This document shows, piece by piece, positions 12,519 through 24,207 of a DNA stretch of 64,000 nt (the stretch's first letter is position 1; every line of letters begins with the position of its first letter). A program made the translations under genes and the position numbers. The notes beneath the pieces were generated by a model that worked only from the letters and a program-made list of their open reading frames with translations, was not told the origin of the DNA and did no database searches. Origin of the DNA: Maratus speciosus (Eukaryota > Arthropoda > Arachnida > Araneae > Salticidae); the NCBI GenBank assembly GCA_963932465.1, contig OZ010791.1, positions 323,969,283-324,033,282 on the forward strand. Reading direction: 5' to 3'.

Positions 12519-12678
12519 AACATTTCAATGAAGGTTGGATTTAAGATCTAGGGGCATAATGGACGATAATATAGCAAAATTCCGGAAACTTTTTCCTTCG
12601 GACGTCTGCAATAGGTAGCTTTTTGTTTTTTGTAATGAAAGCTACCTAGCAGTGTCCACAATTTTAGCCACCACTGTA

Positions 12679-14079
12679 TGCATAAAAATTAAATTTCTTG
12701 CGCACTCAGAGTTTGTTTTGTTTTGTTTTAAGCTTCCTTGGAATATTCATATAAAAACTAGGTTTAATATGCATTTTTTACTGATAAAAAAATATATTTT
12801 GTTTTTTATCATTTAACGTTTTTATTTAGAACTATTAAAGCATCAGAGTGGATTACAGCTTTAGTTGCAAACAAACGGACAAACATTATTTATGATAAAA
12901 TATACATCGCAAAAGTAAAATATATTTCATAGAACGAAAATAGTTAATTTAATTTTTTATTCAAACAGTAAATAAGTTATGATATATATATTATAATGTA
13001 GCATATTACGTAAAAAAAATAATATATTGCTGATAGATATGACTTTTAAAGTTATGTATGCATTTAAAAAAATGTTAAAATGTTGCTTGAGCTTTGTAAT
13101 ACTTTTTATAAAGAAACTAGCATTACTTTTAATAATATTTCGCTTACTAGTATTCTAATAAATGTTGAATAATGATCCATATTAAAATTTACAAAGTAAT
13201 TTTTTGATATGAGTATTGGTATCAAACGTTCGTGAAAATTTTTGTTGAATGTTCTATATAGCTCATGTAATTCGCTTTTAGAATTTCTAGAATAATTCAT
13301 CCATTCTACTTAAATCTGAACTACTGCGTATTGTAGCACATATCATAGTACAACTTATATAGAAGATTTTACAGTGGACACTTTAACAATAGAAAATATG
13401 TACTGTTCTTTCGTATGTGAATAAAATTGAATTAGTATGTGTAATACTTGAGTTTTAATGTAATTCATAGAACAATAATTTTTAATTCTAATTAAATTAA
13501 AGCTGACACATGCAATAAACGTATGAAACTATCAGAATTGAAATAGAAAATGAAAGTAAAATACTTTGCAATGAAAATATTTTTGGTTGCTCAAATAAAT
13601 TGTTATTAATATTTTAGGGAAAAAAGCTTATTAATACATTAGGCAAGAAAGTTCATTCCTTCAAAATAACTGCATTTAAAAAAAATGACTACGGTTCCAG
13701 TTAAGTAAATGTTATAATATATAGATAGATTGATACATATTTAATATTAATCTTACAGATTCATTATAGCTTCATAATAGGGTGATACTGAAAAGGATCG
13801 ACATCTCTAAACGTTTGCTATGTGCGTATTTAAGTAAGATATTAATACAAAGATGGGATAAGTAAACATTACAAAGTAAATGAAAAGTCACACTATACAT
13901 GTAACATATACATTGTGCAGCAGATTTTTTTAAAAAGAGGAAAAATATGTTACTAGAAAATTTCCTGTATGTACGCAAAAAGTGTGCTGTTTCTTTCTAT
14001 CCCCATAGATAGTTCTAGTAAATACAGAAATTGTCTGAATTTTTTATCAGCAATTTCGTGTTTTTAACAATTTTATACA
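12679..14079. other. AT-rich stretch with no recognised feature
   Basis: Only motif-less frames were seen (for example 13106-13300 and 13772-13978, minus). No repeat arms were found. Confidence 0.45.
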
Positions 14080-14295
14080 GTGTTGTTATGTGTTCCCGGT
14101 GGTAACCCAGAAGAAAGACCACCTCCAGTCAACTCTTTGCAGAAAAAGGGCGTCGCGACAAGGGCGCGACAACAATTTCGATTGTACAAAAAACAAGAGG
14201 AATTCTCCTGTACAGTATCTCTCTCCCACATACCAGCCACCCAGAGATAAGATTCTTTGCAACACACATTTAACTGCAGGTATTTGGTATACACA
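14080..14295. other. Less AT-rich island of unknown nature
   Basis: This ~210-bp segment has clearly higher G+C than its flanks and is open on both strands (about 69 codons on plus, 73 on minus). The minus frame contains CKELTGGGLSSGLPPGTHNN. No family was recognised. It starts TGTTGTTATG and ends near AACAACAAT, a weak inverted pair. It could be an exon fragment, a short element or a relic of a coding repeat. Confidence 0.3.
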
Positions 14296-14626
14296 CTAAC
14301 AACAATAATAGTACAGTTCGTTACAGAAAGTTATCCTAGTAAGTACGGATAACAGTCATGCAGCTTCACATGGGTATATGTGGTTGTAAACCGATGCTTC
14401 ACAGCATACTTTTCCAGTGATTGTAAACTTCATATTGGTCTTCTGAATTGTTTTTATACTAAACGATGCACCCGATGTACAGGAAATTTAATACAGTAAC
14501 TGTTCTAATGCTACAATTTCTAATATTTTACAAATATCTGCCGACTTTTCTTGCGAATCAAGAAGTTATTCTTAATTTTTATCAGATGGATATTTATTTG
14601 ATCCCAAAGTATAGATTTTATTCAAA

Positions 14627-14728
14627 AGACGGTTCGAAAACTGTGTTTTAAATGTAACTAATAGTTCAAATTTACCAAGACGGTTCGAAAACTGTGTTTT
14701 AAATATAACTAATAGTTCAAATTTACCT
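14627..14728. repeat. Two tandem 51-bp units
   Basis: AGACGGTTCGAAAACTGTGT and the following ~31 bases are repeated directly with one visible substitution. Confidence 0.9.
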
Positions 14729-14777
14729 ATGAATGAACGTTTCACAATTAATTCAACGTTTTATATATATATATATA

Positions 14778-15337
14778 CCGGGTGTCCAAAAATTGGTTGA
14801 CAGATTTTAAAGTTCAGTAACTTGGAAACGGTAACAACTGTTGAAGTAACTCTTCCAGGAGAGTAATGTGTGGCTTCAGGAAACGTTTTACTGTGATACA
14901 TAGTTTTAGTTCTAACTACCAGAAATAGGTAGTGCAGCGAGTCATAGGCGTACAATCGAGGCCAATGCAGAAATCACTCAGCCATGGTGCCAAGGAAGGA
15001 GTATTTTTTAATCCGAATACAACACCAATGGTATCTGAATGATACCGACTGAGTTAAAAATCGTGCCCTAAAAATAAGATAATACCGGCAAATGAGACCC
15101 ACTCCATACGTTTGACCTTCTTTATTCATTCCGATGCTGGGTGATTTCTGTTTCTTCCTGGATTGAGAGCCTACTGCTTGAAACGCCATCAATCGCTCAT
15201 ATTTAAAACTAAAACCGGGAATCACAGAACAAAACTCCTGACTTGCGTTACTGTCCTGAACGAATTTCTTTATCAACTATTCACCGTTTACAAGTTATTG
15301 AATTTTAAAATTAGTCAGTCCATTTTAGGACAACCGG
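14778..15337. mobile_element. CCGG-ended inverted-repeat element
   Basis: The left arm CCGGGTGTCCAAAAATTGGT is followed by TTTAAAGTTCAGTAACTTGG. The right arm reads the inverse with changes (CAAGTTATTGAATTTTAAAA, then GGACAACCGG). The inversion spans about 55 bp. It is inserted beside a (TA)n tract (14763-14777). A short + frame from ATG at 14981 begins MVPRKEYFLIR, possibly the start of a transposase, but it stops after about 23 codons. Superfamily undecided. Confidence 0.6.
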
Positions 15338-15755
15338 TGTCTAAATATCGGATTTTACAGTTTTATACATAACACATTTACCTCCCTAATGCATTTGCTG
15401 CAAACAATTCATATTATTCTTGGTATTCTAGTAACAATTTTCTCCAGTCTTGATTATATAACATAAAATTGGAACAAAATAAGAAGCAACAAACTTATCT
15501 ATTATTCGCTAACCTGCAAGAATCTTTCAATTAACTTAATTACATTTATTTCCTATTTATGCAAAAACAAATTGCTTAAATTATAAAGCATAACGTAACT
15601 ATTGTAATTCTTTTTCTGCCTCATAATGAATTCTTCATTATTTTAATGATTTTAAGGCATTTTAAATTAACTATGTATAAACAAATCGCAAATTATATAG
15701 AACATTTAAATTATCTTATTACTGATAACTGACTGCATTTACAATGAAAAATATA
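15338..15755. other. AT-rich stretch with no recognised feature
   Basis: No frame, repeat arm or RNA gene seen. Confidence 0.45.
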
Positions 15756-16013
15756 CAATATAAAGTCCAAAATTAAGGTCACAAACATAAAATCTGTGAA
15801 AACTGATGAACTATTAACTGTGTTGCCATGAAATTTGGTACAGAGGTATATTACAATGGGAAAAAGAATATAGTAACATAACAATATAGAAAAGTTTTTA
15901 ATTGTGAATTAAGGCACAGGGTATATCAAAAAGTGTTAAATCATGAATCAGATACAAAGCATTTATCTTGAGAAAAGTCTGTCTAATATGGATTGTCACC
16001 ACAGTGCACTGCT

Positions 16014-16440
16014 ATATAAGCCTCACAATGAGCTCTCATACAGATTATGAGGGTGTCAATAACTATTGCTAGCAACAAAGCCCATTCTTTCAAAAGCGCG
16101 GCTTTTAACTCCCGGCGGGTTCTGGGTGGTGGGTTAAACTGTGAAATGGCCCTTTTTAGACCATCCTAAACATGTTTAATAGGATTAAGGTCCGGAGACC
16201 TCGAGGGCCAATTCATACGGCTAATACCTTCTGCTTCAAGAGAATCATCAACAATGTGTGCTCTGTATAGCTTGGCATTAACATGATCCATGAACATCCA
16301 TAAACATGAATTCCGGGCCTATGCAACCCGAACAACCTCACATAGGCTTCAAGAACCTCATCCCTAAAGCCCGGAGTCCAGTCGTGTATGTCCCTTTCAC
16401 TGCATCCAACAGGAGAGCCCGGTTGTTGTGGAGCTGAAGA
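16014..16440 (-). pseudogene. Tc1 transposase C-terminal fragment, left copy
   Basis: On the minus strand the sequence reads SPVGCSERDIHDWTP, then jumps to FRDEVLEAYVRLFG, then RSPDLNPIKHV and RRELKAALLKEWALLL. Relative to Tc1 proteins, the segment with the first catalytic Asp (SDESRF block) is deleted between DWTP and RDEVLEAYV. The catalytic Glu of NPIEHVW is replaced by Lys and the Trp by a stop. Frameshifts occur around 16290. It is dead, and more decayed than the opposing copy. Confidence 0.8.
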
Positions 16441-17057
16441 CATCTTTCTTGGACCCAACAAGAATGAAGGCGTGTTCTTTTCAGTGATGAGTCGAGATTC
16501 ACCACGCAGAGTGATTCTCGTTGAATCTTCATCTGGAGAGAACTTGGAGCTCTCTATCATCCCTCCTATGTAAAAGAAATCGACAGATTTGGTGGCACAG
16601 GTATCCTTGTCTAGAACGGCATAATGTTGGGGAGTTGTACATCACTGCACATATTCGGTGCGGGTACTTTCAACGCACATCGCTATAGGGATGAGACCCT
16701 TGAAGCCTATGTGATGCTGCTCGGCTAACTGTAGGCCTGGACTTCATGCTTATGGGTGATAACGCGAAGCTACACAGAGCACACATTGGTAATGATTATC
16801 TTGCAGAAGATTATATTCACCATATGAATCGGCCCTTGAGGTCTCCGGACCACAACCCTATTGAACGTGTTTGGGATGGTCTAGGAAGAGCCATTGCACA
16901 GCATAACTCCCTTCCCAGTACCCGCCAGGAGTTAAAAGCCGCGCTTTCGGAAGAATGGGGTTTGTTGCTACAAACATTTATTGACACCTTCATAAACAGT
17001 ATGAGAGCTCGTTGTGAGGCTTGTATAGCAGTGCACGGCGGTCACACTTCATATTAG
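16441..17057 (+). pseudogene. Tc1 transposase C-terminal fragment, right copy
   Basis: From about 16447 the + strand reads WTQQE-stop-RRVLFSDESRFTTQSDSR (first catalytic Asp present), IFIWRELG, DRFGGTGILV, HRYRDETLEAYV. In the next frame come FMLMGDNAKLHRAHIG (second Asp), SPDHNPIERVWDGLGR (catalytic Glu) and a C-terminus ending HGGHTSY. At least two stops and one frameshift (about 16725) break it. The N-terminal HTH region is absent, replaced by the inverted left copy. Catalytic triad residues are kept, so it decayed later or less than the left copy. Confidence 0.85.
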
Positions 17058-17284
17058 ACAGACTTTTCCCGAGATAAATGCCTTATCTCTGATTAAAGGT
17101 TTAACACATTTTAATATACCATGTATCTTAATTCACAAGTAAAGTCTTTCCCATATTGTAATGTCGCTATATTCTTTACCCTATTGCAATATACCTCTAT
17201 GCCAAATTTCGTGGCAACACAGTGAATATTTCATCAGTTTTCACAGATTTTATGTTTGTGTCTTTAATTTTGGACATGAGTGTA

Positions 17285-18370
17285 CAGTCGTGGAAAAAAA
17301 AAGTAAACACCCCCTACTAATACCTCAACAAGTTATCGTAGAAGAAAGTTACTGCTACGAACGATTGGAAATAAAGTCTACTTTTAAATGATGTATATAA
17401 AATTTGCTTAGGGGGCAAGCTACATATTAAAACGAACCATAATTTTGTTTTTTTCAATAGCAGTACCCAATTCTGACAGCATAAATGAACTCTACACCCT
17501 TCCATTAGCCTAAAAACGAATTTTTATGCAATTCGTACCATAAGTTTCCGAGAAATTAATTATTTTAAAACGAGCGTATTTTAAGGGCTGTATCCAAATT
17601 GAAGTTCCGTACTGGATTGTTAACCGAGAGAGCCCCTTCCTTGATCAAGGCACCTTATGCGCCACTCAAGGAGTCAATGAAGCGTGTTAGATTACAGTAC
17701 AGCAGAATAAATTTCAAAATGTCTACACACTTCCATCATAGAAGGCCCCTTAAACCATCATTTTGCCGTTTTTTAAGCATACTTTGAAAACTACTTGGAA
17801 GAAAAATGTGAAATTTTTGAATTTCCATAAAGCAGGACTTAATAAATCTAAATCCATCAAAAAAATTGTAGGTTGCAATTCATAATTTTTTCGAATATTA
17901 ATTTCATAATTCATAATTCATATCATAAAATTATAAAAATTGCAAATTCAGCTTATTTATGTTTGGGTATATTAGTATTATTACTACAAAAAAAAAAAAA
18001 ATAGCACATTAGGAGCATAATTTTGGGAGATATAAATAAAAATATGAAAATGTAATTTAACATTAGAAGCACTAAGTTTTGAATGTTTATAATTCAAAAA
18101 CTTATCATTCAAATGACTTGAAATTTGGTGTCTAGGCATAGTTTGAACCGAAGATTTGAAATATCTCGTTAAAATTGGGTATTGCTATTGAAAAAAAATG
18201 AAGTTTGGATTCGTTTTAATATGTAGATGACCCCCTAAGAAAATTTTATATACATCATTTAAAAGTAGACTTCATTTACAATCGTTCGGTACTAGTAACT
18301 TTCTTCTACGATGATATGTTGAGGAGTTAGTAGGAGTTAGGGGGTGTTTACTTTTTTTTTTCCACGACTG
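17285..18370. mobile_element. Tc1/mariner-type element, copy B of the 4054 family
   Basis: It starts CAGTCGTGGAAAAAAAAAGT and ends TCCACGACTG, with TA on both sides. The left TA (17283-17284) is shared with the end of the fused Tc1 unit. Long TIRs (over 200 bp) and subterminal words such as AAAGTCTACTTTTAAATGAT match copy A at 4054-5200. The internal frame at 17599-17787 has no recognisable motif. It was probably non-autonomous. Confidence 0.87.
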
Positions 18371-18372
18371 TA

Positions 18373-18768
18373 CATACAAAAAACTTTATTAAACCTATAT
18401 ACAGTGTTCGAAATGTAACGCATTTTAGACCAAACGTTGATGAGAAAAAAAGAAAAATTGCATTTGTTTTTAATATTTTATTTCTTTTATTGAAATTAAA
18501 GGAAAATATATGTATTTGGTTATTTTACAAAATATGTTTTTCAATCAGGAAATTACAATTGCCAAGAAATGAATTAAACAAATTAGTCAAATTCCATATT
18601 TTATTGATATTACATGCCATACTTAAAATTTAATCAGAAAATTATTTGTTACAACTATCTTATTACTTAGTTAAAAATAAATTGATTCTTAGTCTTTTTC
18701 ATTAGCATAACAAATAAAACTTTTATTTCTAAAAAAAATAATAAAATACATCGTATGTCAATTGTAAG
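18373..18768. other. AT-rich stretch with no recognised feature
   Basis: Nothing beyond A/T runs was seen. Confidence 0.45.
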
Positions 18769-18770
18769 TA

Positions 18771-19328
18771 CAGTCATCCCCCGACTTACGTTTGCTATAT
18801 TTGACTACTTGAACTTTGAATACTTGACTTACGTAAATTCGCACTTACGTAAGAAATTTCGAATGTTACATTTATGAACATACTAACGCGTTTGATGCGC
18901 ATGTGCATACTAATTTTACCTAATTTTACAACCTAATTTTAAACTTTCGGTAAAGAGAAACAAGTGTATTTTTTCTCCCAGCTTAGAGCTGTTCGTTTGA
19001 TGTAGATTCAAAATTGATATAAATTAATTCATCAATGTTAAATTTATAAATCCCATATTCCACAAGTTACTTTTTATTTGAAAAGTGTTCTTTCAGTTTG
19101 TTTTTATATTTTTTCATACTTTTATAATTTATATCCAAGTAAATACTGCTGCATGCTACTTTATTTATAAAATAAAACTGTGTAGATAATGTATATATTA
19201 TATATACAATAAACATTGCAGTTTCTGACGAAATTTTACCTAAGGAATTTACAAATTCGACTTACGTAAAATTCAACTTACACAAAAGTTTACGGAACGC
19301 ATTACTTACGCAAGTCGAGGGATGCCTG
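18771..19328. mobile_element. TA-flanked MITE, Tigger-like termini
   Basis: The left terminus CAGTCATCCCCCGACTTACG and right terminus CGCAAGTCGAGGGATGCCTG are imperfect inverse copies, with TA at both borders. CTTACGTAA-type phrases recur inside both arms. The CAGnCATCCC(T/C)CGACTTACG style resembles pogo/Tigger termini (inference). 558 bp, non-coding. Confidence 0.75.
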
Positions 19329-19811
19329 TATTTCTATAAGGTGTTTTCGCTGTTCTAACTTCTGACTTTAATTAACTGCAACTATTTATTTTTACAAGTA
19401 TATTATTATAAGCACATAAAAAGAATTATGCAGAACACATATCACGAAAAATGTGTATAGTTTTTAAAAGTTTAAATAATCTGTTGAAAATGACACATAT
19501 ATATGACACTGAAGAAAAAGAAAGAAAAATGGAAAGGGTATTAATAGCAAAGTTTCTCCGTTTTTTTCCTAAAGCTACCGTTTTGGTATTCTTTGTTTTT
19601 AAGATGAAAATATCCCTTTATTCAAGACTAGAAATTTCTGTTTTTCTAGAAAATGTGGGAAATAGCAGATTATGTTTTTCTTTAATTAAATTATAATTAT
19701 TCCTACTTATACATATTTACACAGAACATGTATTGAATGTTATCGTAATTGTTTTGTATCACTTTATCACCCTTTTAAAAAAAACAGAATTTTCACATTA
19801 AAACGCTCCTA
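19329..19811. other. Unassigned stretch
   Basis: It contains an 81-codon + frame (19451-19696) with no recognised motif; composition does not suggest coding. Confidence 0.4.
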
Positions 19812-20192
19812 CACTGTAAAAAAAAATCTGTAAAGTTACTAAAGTTTTTCTAGGAAACTGGGATTCCTAGAACTTTTTATGTAACGGCAACAACAAATAT
19901 TCATGTAACAGACACACTTTTGCGCCGAAAATCAAAAAATCTGTAAGGTTACTGAGATTTTTTTAGGAAACTGGGATGCCTAGAACTTTTCATGTAACTA
20001 CAGTCAGGTTTACAGATAAAATTTTAGTAAGATTACTGAAATTTTAATAGATTCATTTGTAAAGTTACAGATTTCTGTAGCTTTACAAAAACTAGTTTTG
20101 TAGATTTGCAGCTTTTTTGTACAGTTACAGATGACAGTTTAGTAAGCATGTAATTTTACATCTGTAGAGATACAGAATTTTTTTTTACAGTG
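19812..20192. mobile_element. CACTG-terminus MITE, family 1
   Basis: It starts CACTGTAAAAAAAAATCTGT and ends AGAATTTTTTTTTACAGTG, flanked by TA on each side. Inside, CTGTAAAG/GTTACT(A/G)A words alternate in both orientations, and a block with AGGAAACTGGGATTCCTAGA is repeated near 19852 and 19967. No coding. The same first ~15 bases head two other families at 46854 and 56455. Confidence 0.75.
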
Positions 20193-20299
20193 TATACATA
20201 TGGATACATTGCTTATATTATATTGTATTCAAGGTGCAGGTTTGTTCATATGATTGTTTTTTTTTTTTTTTCATTTTCTTCAAGAGCATCAAATGAAAA

Positions 20300-22238
20300 A
20301 AAAAGTATATGTTGAAATTCTCTCTTGAAATGTATTTCGTATTAATGTAAAATATGCATGCCTTAATGTGTATAAATGATATTCTAATACAAATAAAAAT
20401 TAAATGGTATATTTCCGCAGAACTACATTAATAAAATTTTCTTTCCTATCATTAAGCGCAATTCTTTACCTACTTAAGCTTGAAACGCATATTCAATCGT
20501 ATTCTAATTTATTGATTACGTTAAGTGCATCATTAGCTCAAAAATATTAATGGGTAGAACAGGGCGATGATTGCCGATATTAAAGAAGAATTCTATATCC
20601 TCATTAGCTTATTACACTATTGGAAAAGCAATGAGGTTATGTGGATATTTGCAAGGAATACCGTGTAATTACATTATTAATTAATAAAGGTAACTGAAAT
20701 CTCAGATATTTTCTTTTATATTTGAAAACGCGTCTTTATATTTAACTATTTTGGACAAAAAAAAAAAAAAAACGGTGAATTTATTATGTTGAAATTCTCT
20801 CTTGAAATGTATTTCGTATTAATGTAAAATATACATGCTTTAATGTGTATAAATGATATTCTAATACAAATAAAATGTTAAATGGTATATTTCCGCAGAA
20901 CTACATTAATAAAATTTTCTTTTCCCTCATTAAACGCAATTCTTTACCTACTTAAGCTTGAAACGCATATTCAATTATATTCTAATTTATTGATTACGTT
21001 AAGTGCATCATTAGCAGAAAAATATTAATGGGTAGAACAGGGCGATGATTGCCGATATTAAAGAAGAATTCCATATCCTCATTAGCTTATTCACTATTGG
21101 AAAAGCAATGAGTTTATGTGGATATTTGAAAGAAATACCGTGTAATTCGCATTATTAATTAATAATGGTACTGAAATCTCAGATATTTTCTTTTATATTT
21201 GAAAATGCGTCTTTATATTTAACTATTTTGGACAACAAAAAAAAAAAAACAGTGAATTTATTATGTTCAAATTCTCTCTTGAAATGTATTTCGTATTAAT
21301 GTAAAATATACATGCTTTAATGTGTATAAATTATATTCTAATACAAATAAAATGTTAAACGGTATATTTCCGCAGAACTGCATTAATAAAATTTTCTTTT
21401 CCCTCATTAAACGCAATTCTTTACCTACTTAAGCTTGAAACGCATATTCAATCATATTCTAATTTATTTATTACGTTAAGTGCATCATTAGCAGAAAAAT
21501 ATTAATGGGTAGAACAGGGCGATGATTGCCGATATTAAAGAAGAATTCCATATCCTCATTAGCTTATTCACTATTGGAAAAGCAATGAGTTTATGTGGAT
21601 ATTTGCAAGAAATACCGTGTAATTCGCATTATTAATTAATAATGGTACTGAAATCTCAGATATTTTCTTTTATATTTGAAAATGCGTCTTTATATTTAAC
21701 TATTTTGGACAAAAAAAAAAAAAAAAAAAACGGTGAATTTATTATGTTCAAATTCTCTCTTGAAATCTATTTCGTATTAATGTAAAATATACATGCTTTA
21801 ATGTGTATAAATGATATTCTAATACAAATAAAAAGTTAAACGGTATATTTCCGCAGAACTACATTGATAAAATTTTCTTTTCCCTCATTAAACGCAATTC
21901 TTTACCTACTTAAGCTTGAAACGCATATTCAATCATATTCTAATTCATTGATTACGTTAAGTGCATCATTAGCTGAAAAATATTAATGGGTAGAACAGGG
22001 CGATGATTGCCGATATTAAAGAAGAATTCCATATCCTCATTAGCTTATTCACTGTTGGAAAAGCAATGAGTTTATGTGGATATTTGCAAGAAATACCGTG
22101 TAATTCGCATTATTAATTAATAATGGTACTGAAATCTCAGATATTTTCTTTTGCGACTAAATGCGTCTTTATATTTAATTATTTTGGACAAAAGAAAAAG
22201 AAAGAAAAAAAAAAGAAAAAAAAAGGTGAATTTATTTT
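20300..22238. repeat. Four tandem 477-bp units
   Basis: The phrase (A/T)ATGTT(G/C)AAATTCTCTCTTG starts units at 20311, 20788, 21265 and 21746, giving periods of 477, 477 and 481. Units differ by scattered substitutions and by length of an A-run beside AACGGTGAATTTATTATG. Shared phrases include GGTAGAACAGGGCGATGATT, ATATTTCCGCAGAACT and ATTATTAATTAATAATGG. No frame persists across units, so it looks non-coding. The last unit diverges after about 22150. Confidence 0.93.
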
Positions 22239-22935
22239 GTATAATATTGTTTTCAGAATTAAGTACACAATACTTTATTATTATTATTATTATTAGCTGA
22301 ATTATACTGATTGGTAAATATAACAGATTCATATGAATCGACTTGTTCCTTTTTGCAAATATGACCGATTCATAAGTTCATAATATTTTACCAATACCGG
22401 CATGAAATAGTTTTTTTTTTTTCATTTTATTGCCAATATTTTAGTTTTAAAGTCAGATTTTTGGAATATTCCCGTTTATTGAAAAATATTTCAAACGTAA
22501 AATGAACACTTATGTTTTTCATTGCAAATATTTCAAATGCAAAGCCAAAATTAAATCTATACTAATTTGAGATTGAAGGTATTTCCAATATATGAAAAAT
22601 CGGTATATTATAGGGCCCTAGCGTAGCCTATATGGAAGATATTTTTTGTTTCAAGGGTTAAAAGCAAAATGGAAAGGTTGATGTAATTAATTCAGGCATC
22701 AGCGGTATAAATAGTTGTTTCTTATAAATGCCAAACATATGAACTATAGATTAATAAAGGATTTGTTAATGCACATTTTTAAATCGATAATAACACAAGT
22801 CTGCAAAATTTGGTTTGTGTCATATTGCTTAGCTTTGTACATTTTTTTTCTTACATATTTTGTAGAGCTGAAGCCGAAGATAGCGTTAATTTTTCACCAT
22901 CACGTCCGATTTTTTTTATAATTTTTAATTTTTAG
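22239..22935. other. AT-rich stretch with (ATT)n
   Basis: A short (ATT)n lies at about 22275-22294. No gene was recognised. The last ~20 bases (TTTTTTAT...TTTTTAG) could be a polypyrimidine tract and splice acceptor for the pseudogene that follows. Confidence 0.4.
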
Positions 22936-24207
22936 CTTTGAAATTTGCGATGTTAGCAGGTCGGATGCAGGTCGTTTTAATGGTGCCTGCGCGCTCCTCG
23001 AAAAAAAAATTGATAGGGAAATGCTTTTCTTTGCTTGCAGCCATGATGTATAGGAACTGGTATTAAAGGCTATAATCGAAGTGAACATTAAACAAGTGAC
23101 AACAAGTCCCGATATTACACTCTTTAAACAGCACAAAGAGAATTGGAAGAACATCTATCCCACTAAAACACAGTGCTATAGAGAAACAGTGGAATTGTTC
23201 TAAAACGTGTCTGAACTTGGCAATTTGCTTGAATTTTACTGCTCTGAACTTAAAAATGTTATCATCAGAGAGGACTATTGAGAGTTGATCAAAATTTCTG
23301 CAATATTTTTAGGTGTAGGTGCAGAAAAAAAATTAAATCAGACCTCTGGGGGTACTATGTCCCAAGCTAGATGGATGGCCCGAGCGGTTTACTACCTAAA
23401 ACTCTCGTTATTTAGTTCTCATCTGAAATGAAACACCAAGGATAAAATATCACTGCTAAACGTATGCTTGTTTATAGTGACAATTTATGTTAAACATGTC
23501 TTCAATACATTTTGGCAGTTAAAGAACACTAAAAAGATTTGTTCTTTTTGAAATCTTTGAAAGTCGGCAAAAATGTAAATGCTATCTCGAAAGCTGCTTT
23601 ACAGAAATTTCTTCAGCATTTATGGTATTTGACTGATGAAATAGCAGTACTAGCACTTTTTGATGATGATGATGTTGACAAAGAAACAAAATTAAAAATG
23701 ATGACAAATTTACATAGAGAAAATTTCTCGACTCGTGAAAAAACATACATTTCATCGAAGATTCATCGAAGATTCATCGAGGATTCATCGAGAATGTATG
23801 TCGAGTTTCATATATTGATTTTGAAATTGTTTATTTAGTTATACATTTATATCACGCGATTGTTACCTGTTATTTTATTTTTATTTTTACAGAAAAAAGC
23901 ATCGATGATCTCATATCTGTTAAAAGCCATTCATTGTTTTCTAGACTCAAAATTTATGATACTTTTGAAGAGTCCCTCTTCATGGGTGAATAATGCTTCG
24001 TTTCCCGACGCGAAAAAGACGATCTCAATCATAGACTTCTCATATATCTCTTATCTTTACTCTGAGATCTCAATGTTCAGGGCAATGAACAATACAGCTG
24101 AAACAGCGGTACAATTGGTGCAGGACTTTCATTATTTAATAACGGTGACGGAGGAACAAAAACAATTTTTGTTATGTTGCGTACAAGGACGCACAAAGGT
24201 CTATCCC

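Larger units (their letters stand above)
8764..12676. mobile_element. Outer Tc1-type element hosting a nested stack
   Basis: The left end is CAGTGGTGGCCAAAATTGTA with TA at 8762-8763. The right end is the inverse, ending TAGCCACCACTG, with TA at 12677-12678. The inversion continues inwards: TAGGTAGCTTTCATTAC near 8794 mirrors GTAATGAAAGCTACCTA near 12635. A less perfect subterminal block with GATCATGACCCCCAGA (about 8880) mirrors TCTAGGGGCATAATGGAC (about 12547). The nominal 3.9 kb is inflated by three inserted elements separated by (TA)n tracts, so the original element was probably a few hundred bases with a TA-rich middle. A right-hand end of the same family is present at about 59991-60120. 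Confidence 0.85.
15756..17282. mobile_element. Two truncated Tc1 copies fused head to head
   Basis: TA flanks the unit at 15754-15755 and 17283-17284. The outer ~300 bp are inverted copies of one another at moderate-to-high identity, for example AAATCTGTGAAAACTGATGA on the left and TCATCAGTTTTCACAGATTT on the right. The inversion continues into coding sequence: both arms carry the same C-terminal part of a Tc1-type transposase, pointing away from a junction near 16440. So this is not an ordinary element with one gene between TIRs. It consists of two partial copies in opposite orientation. Confidence 0.85.
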
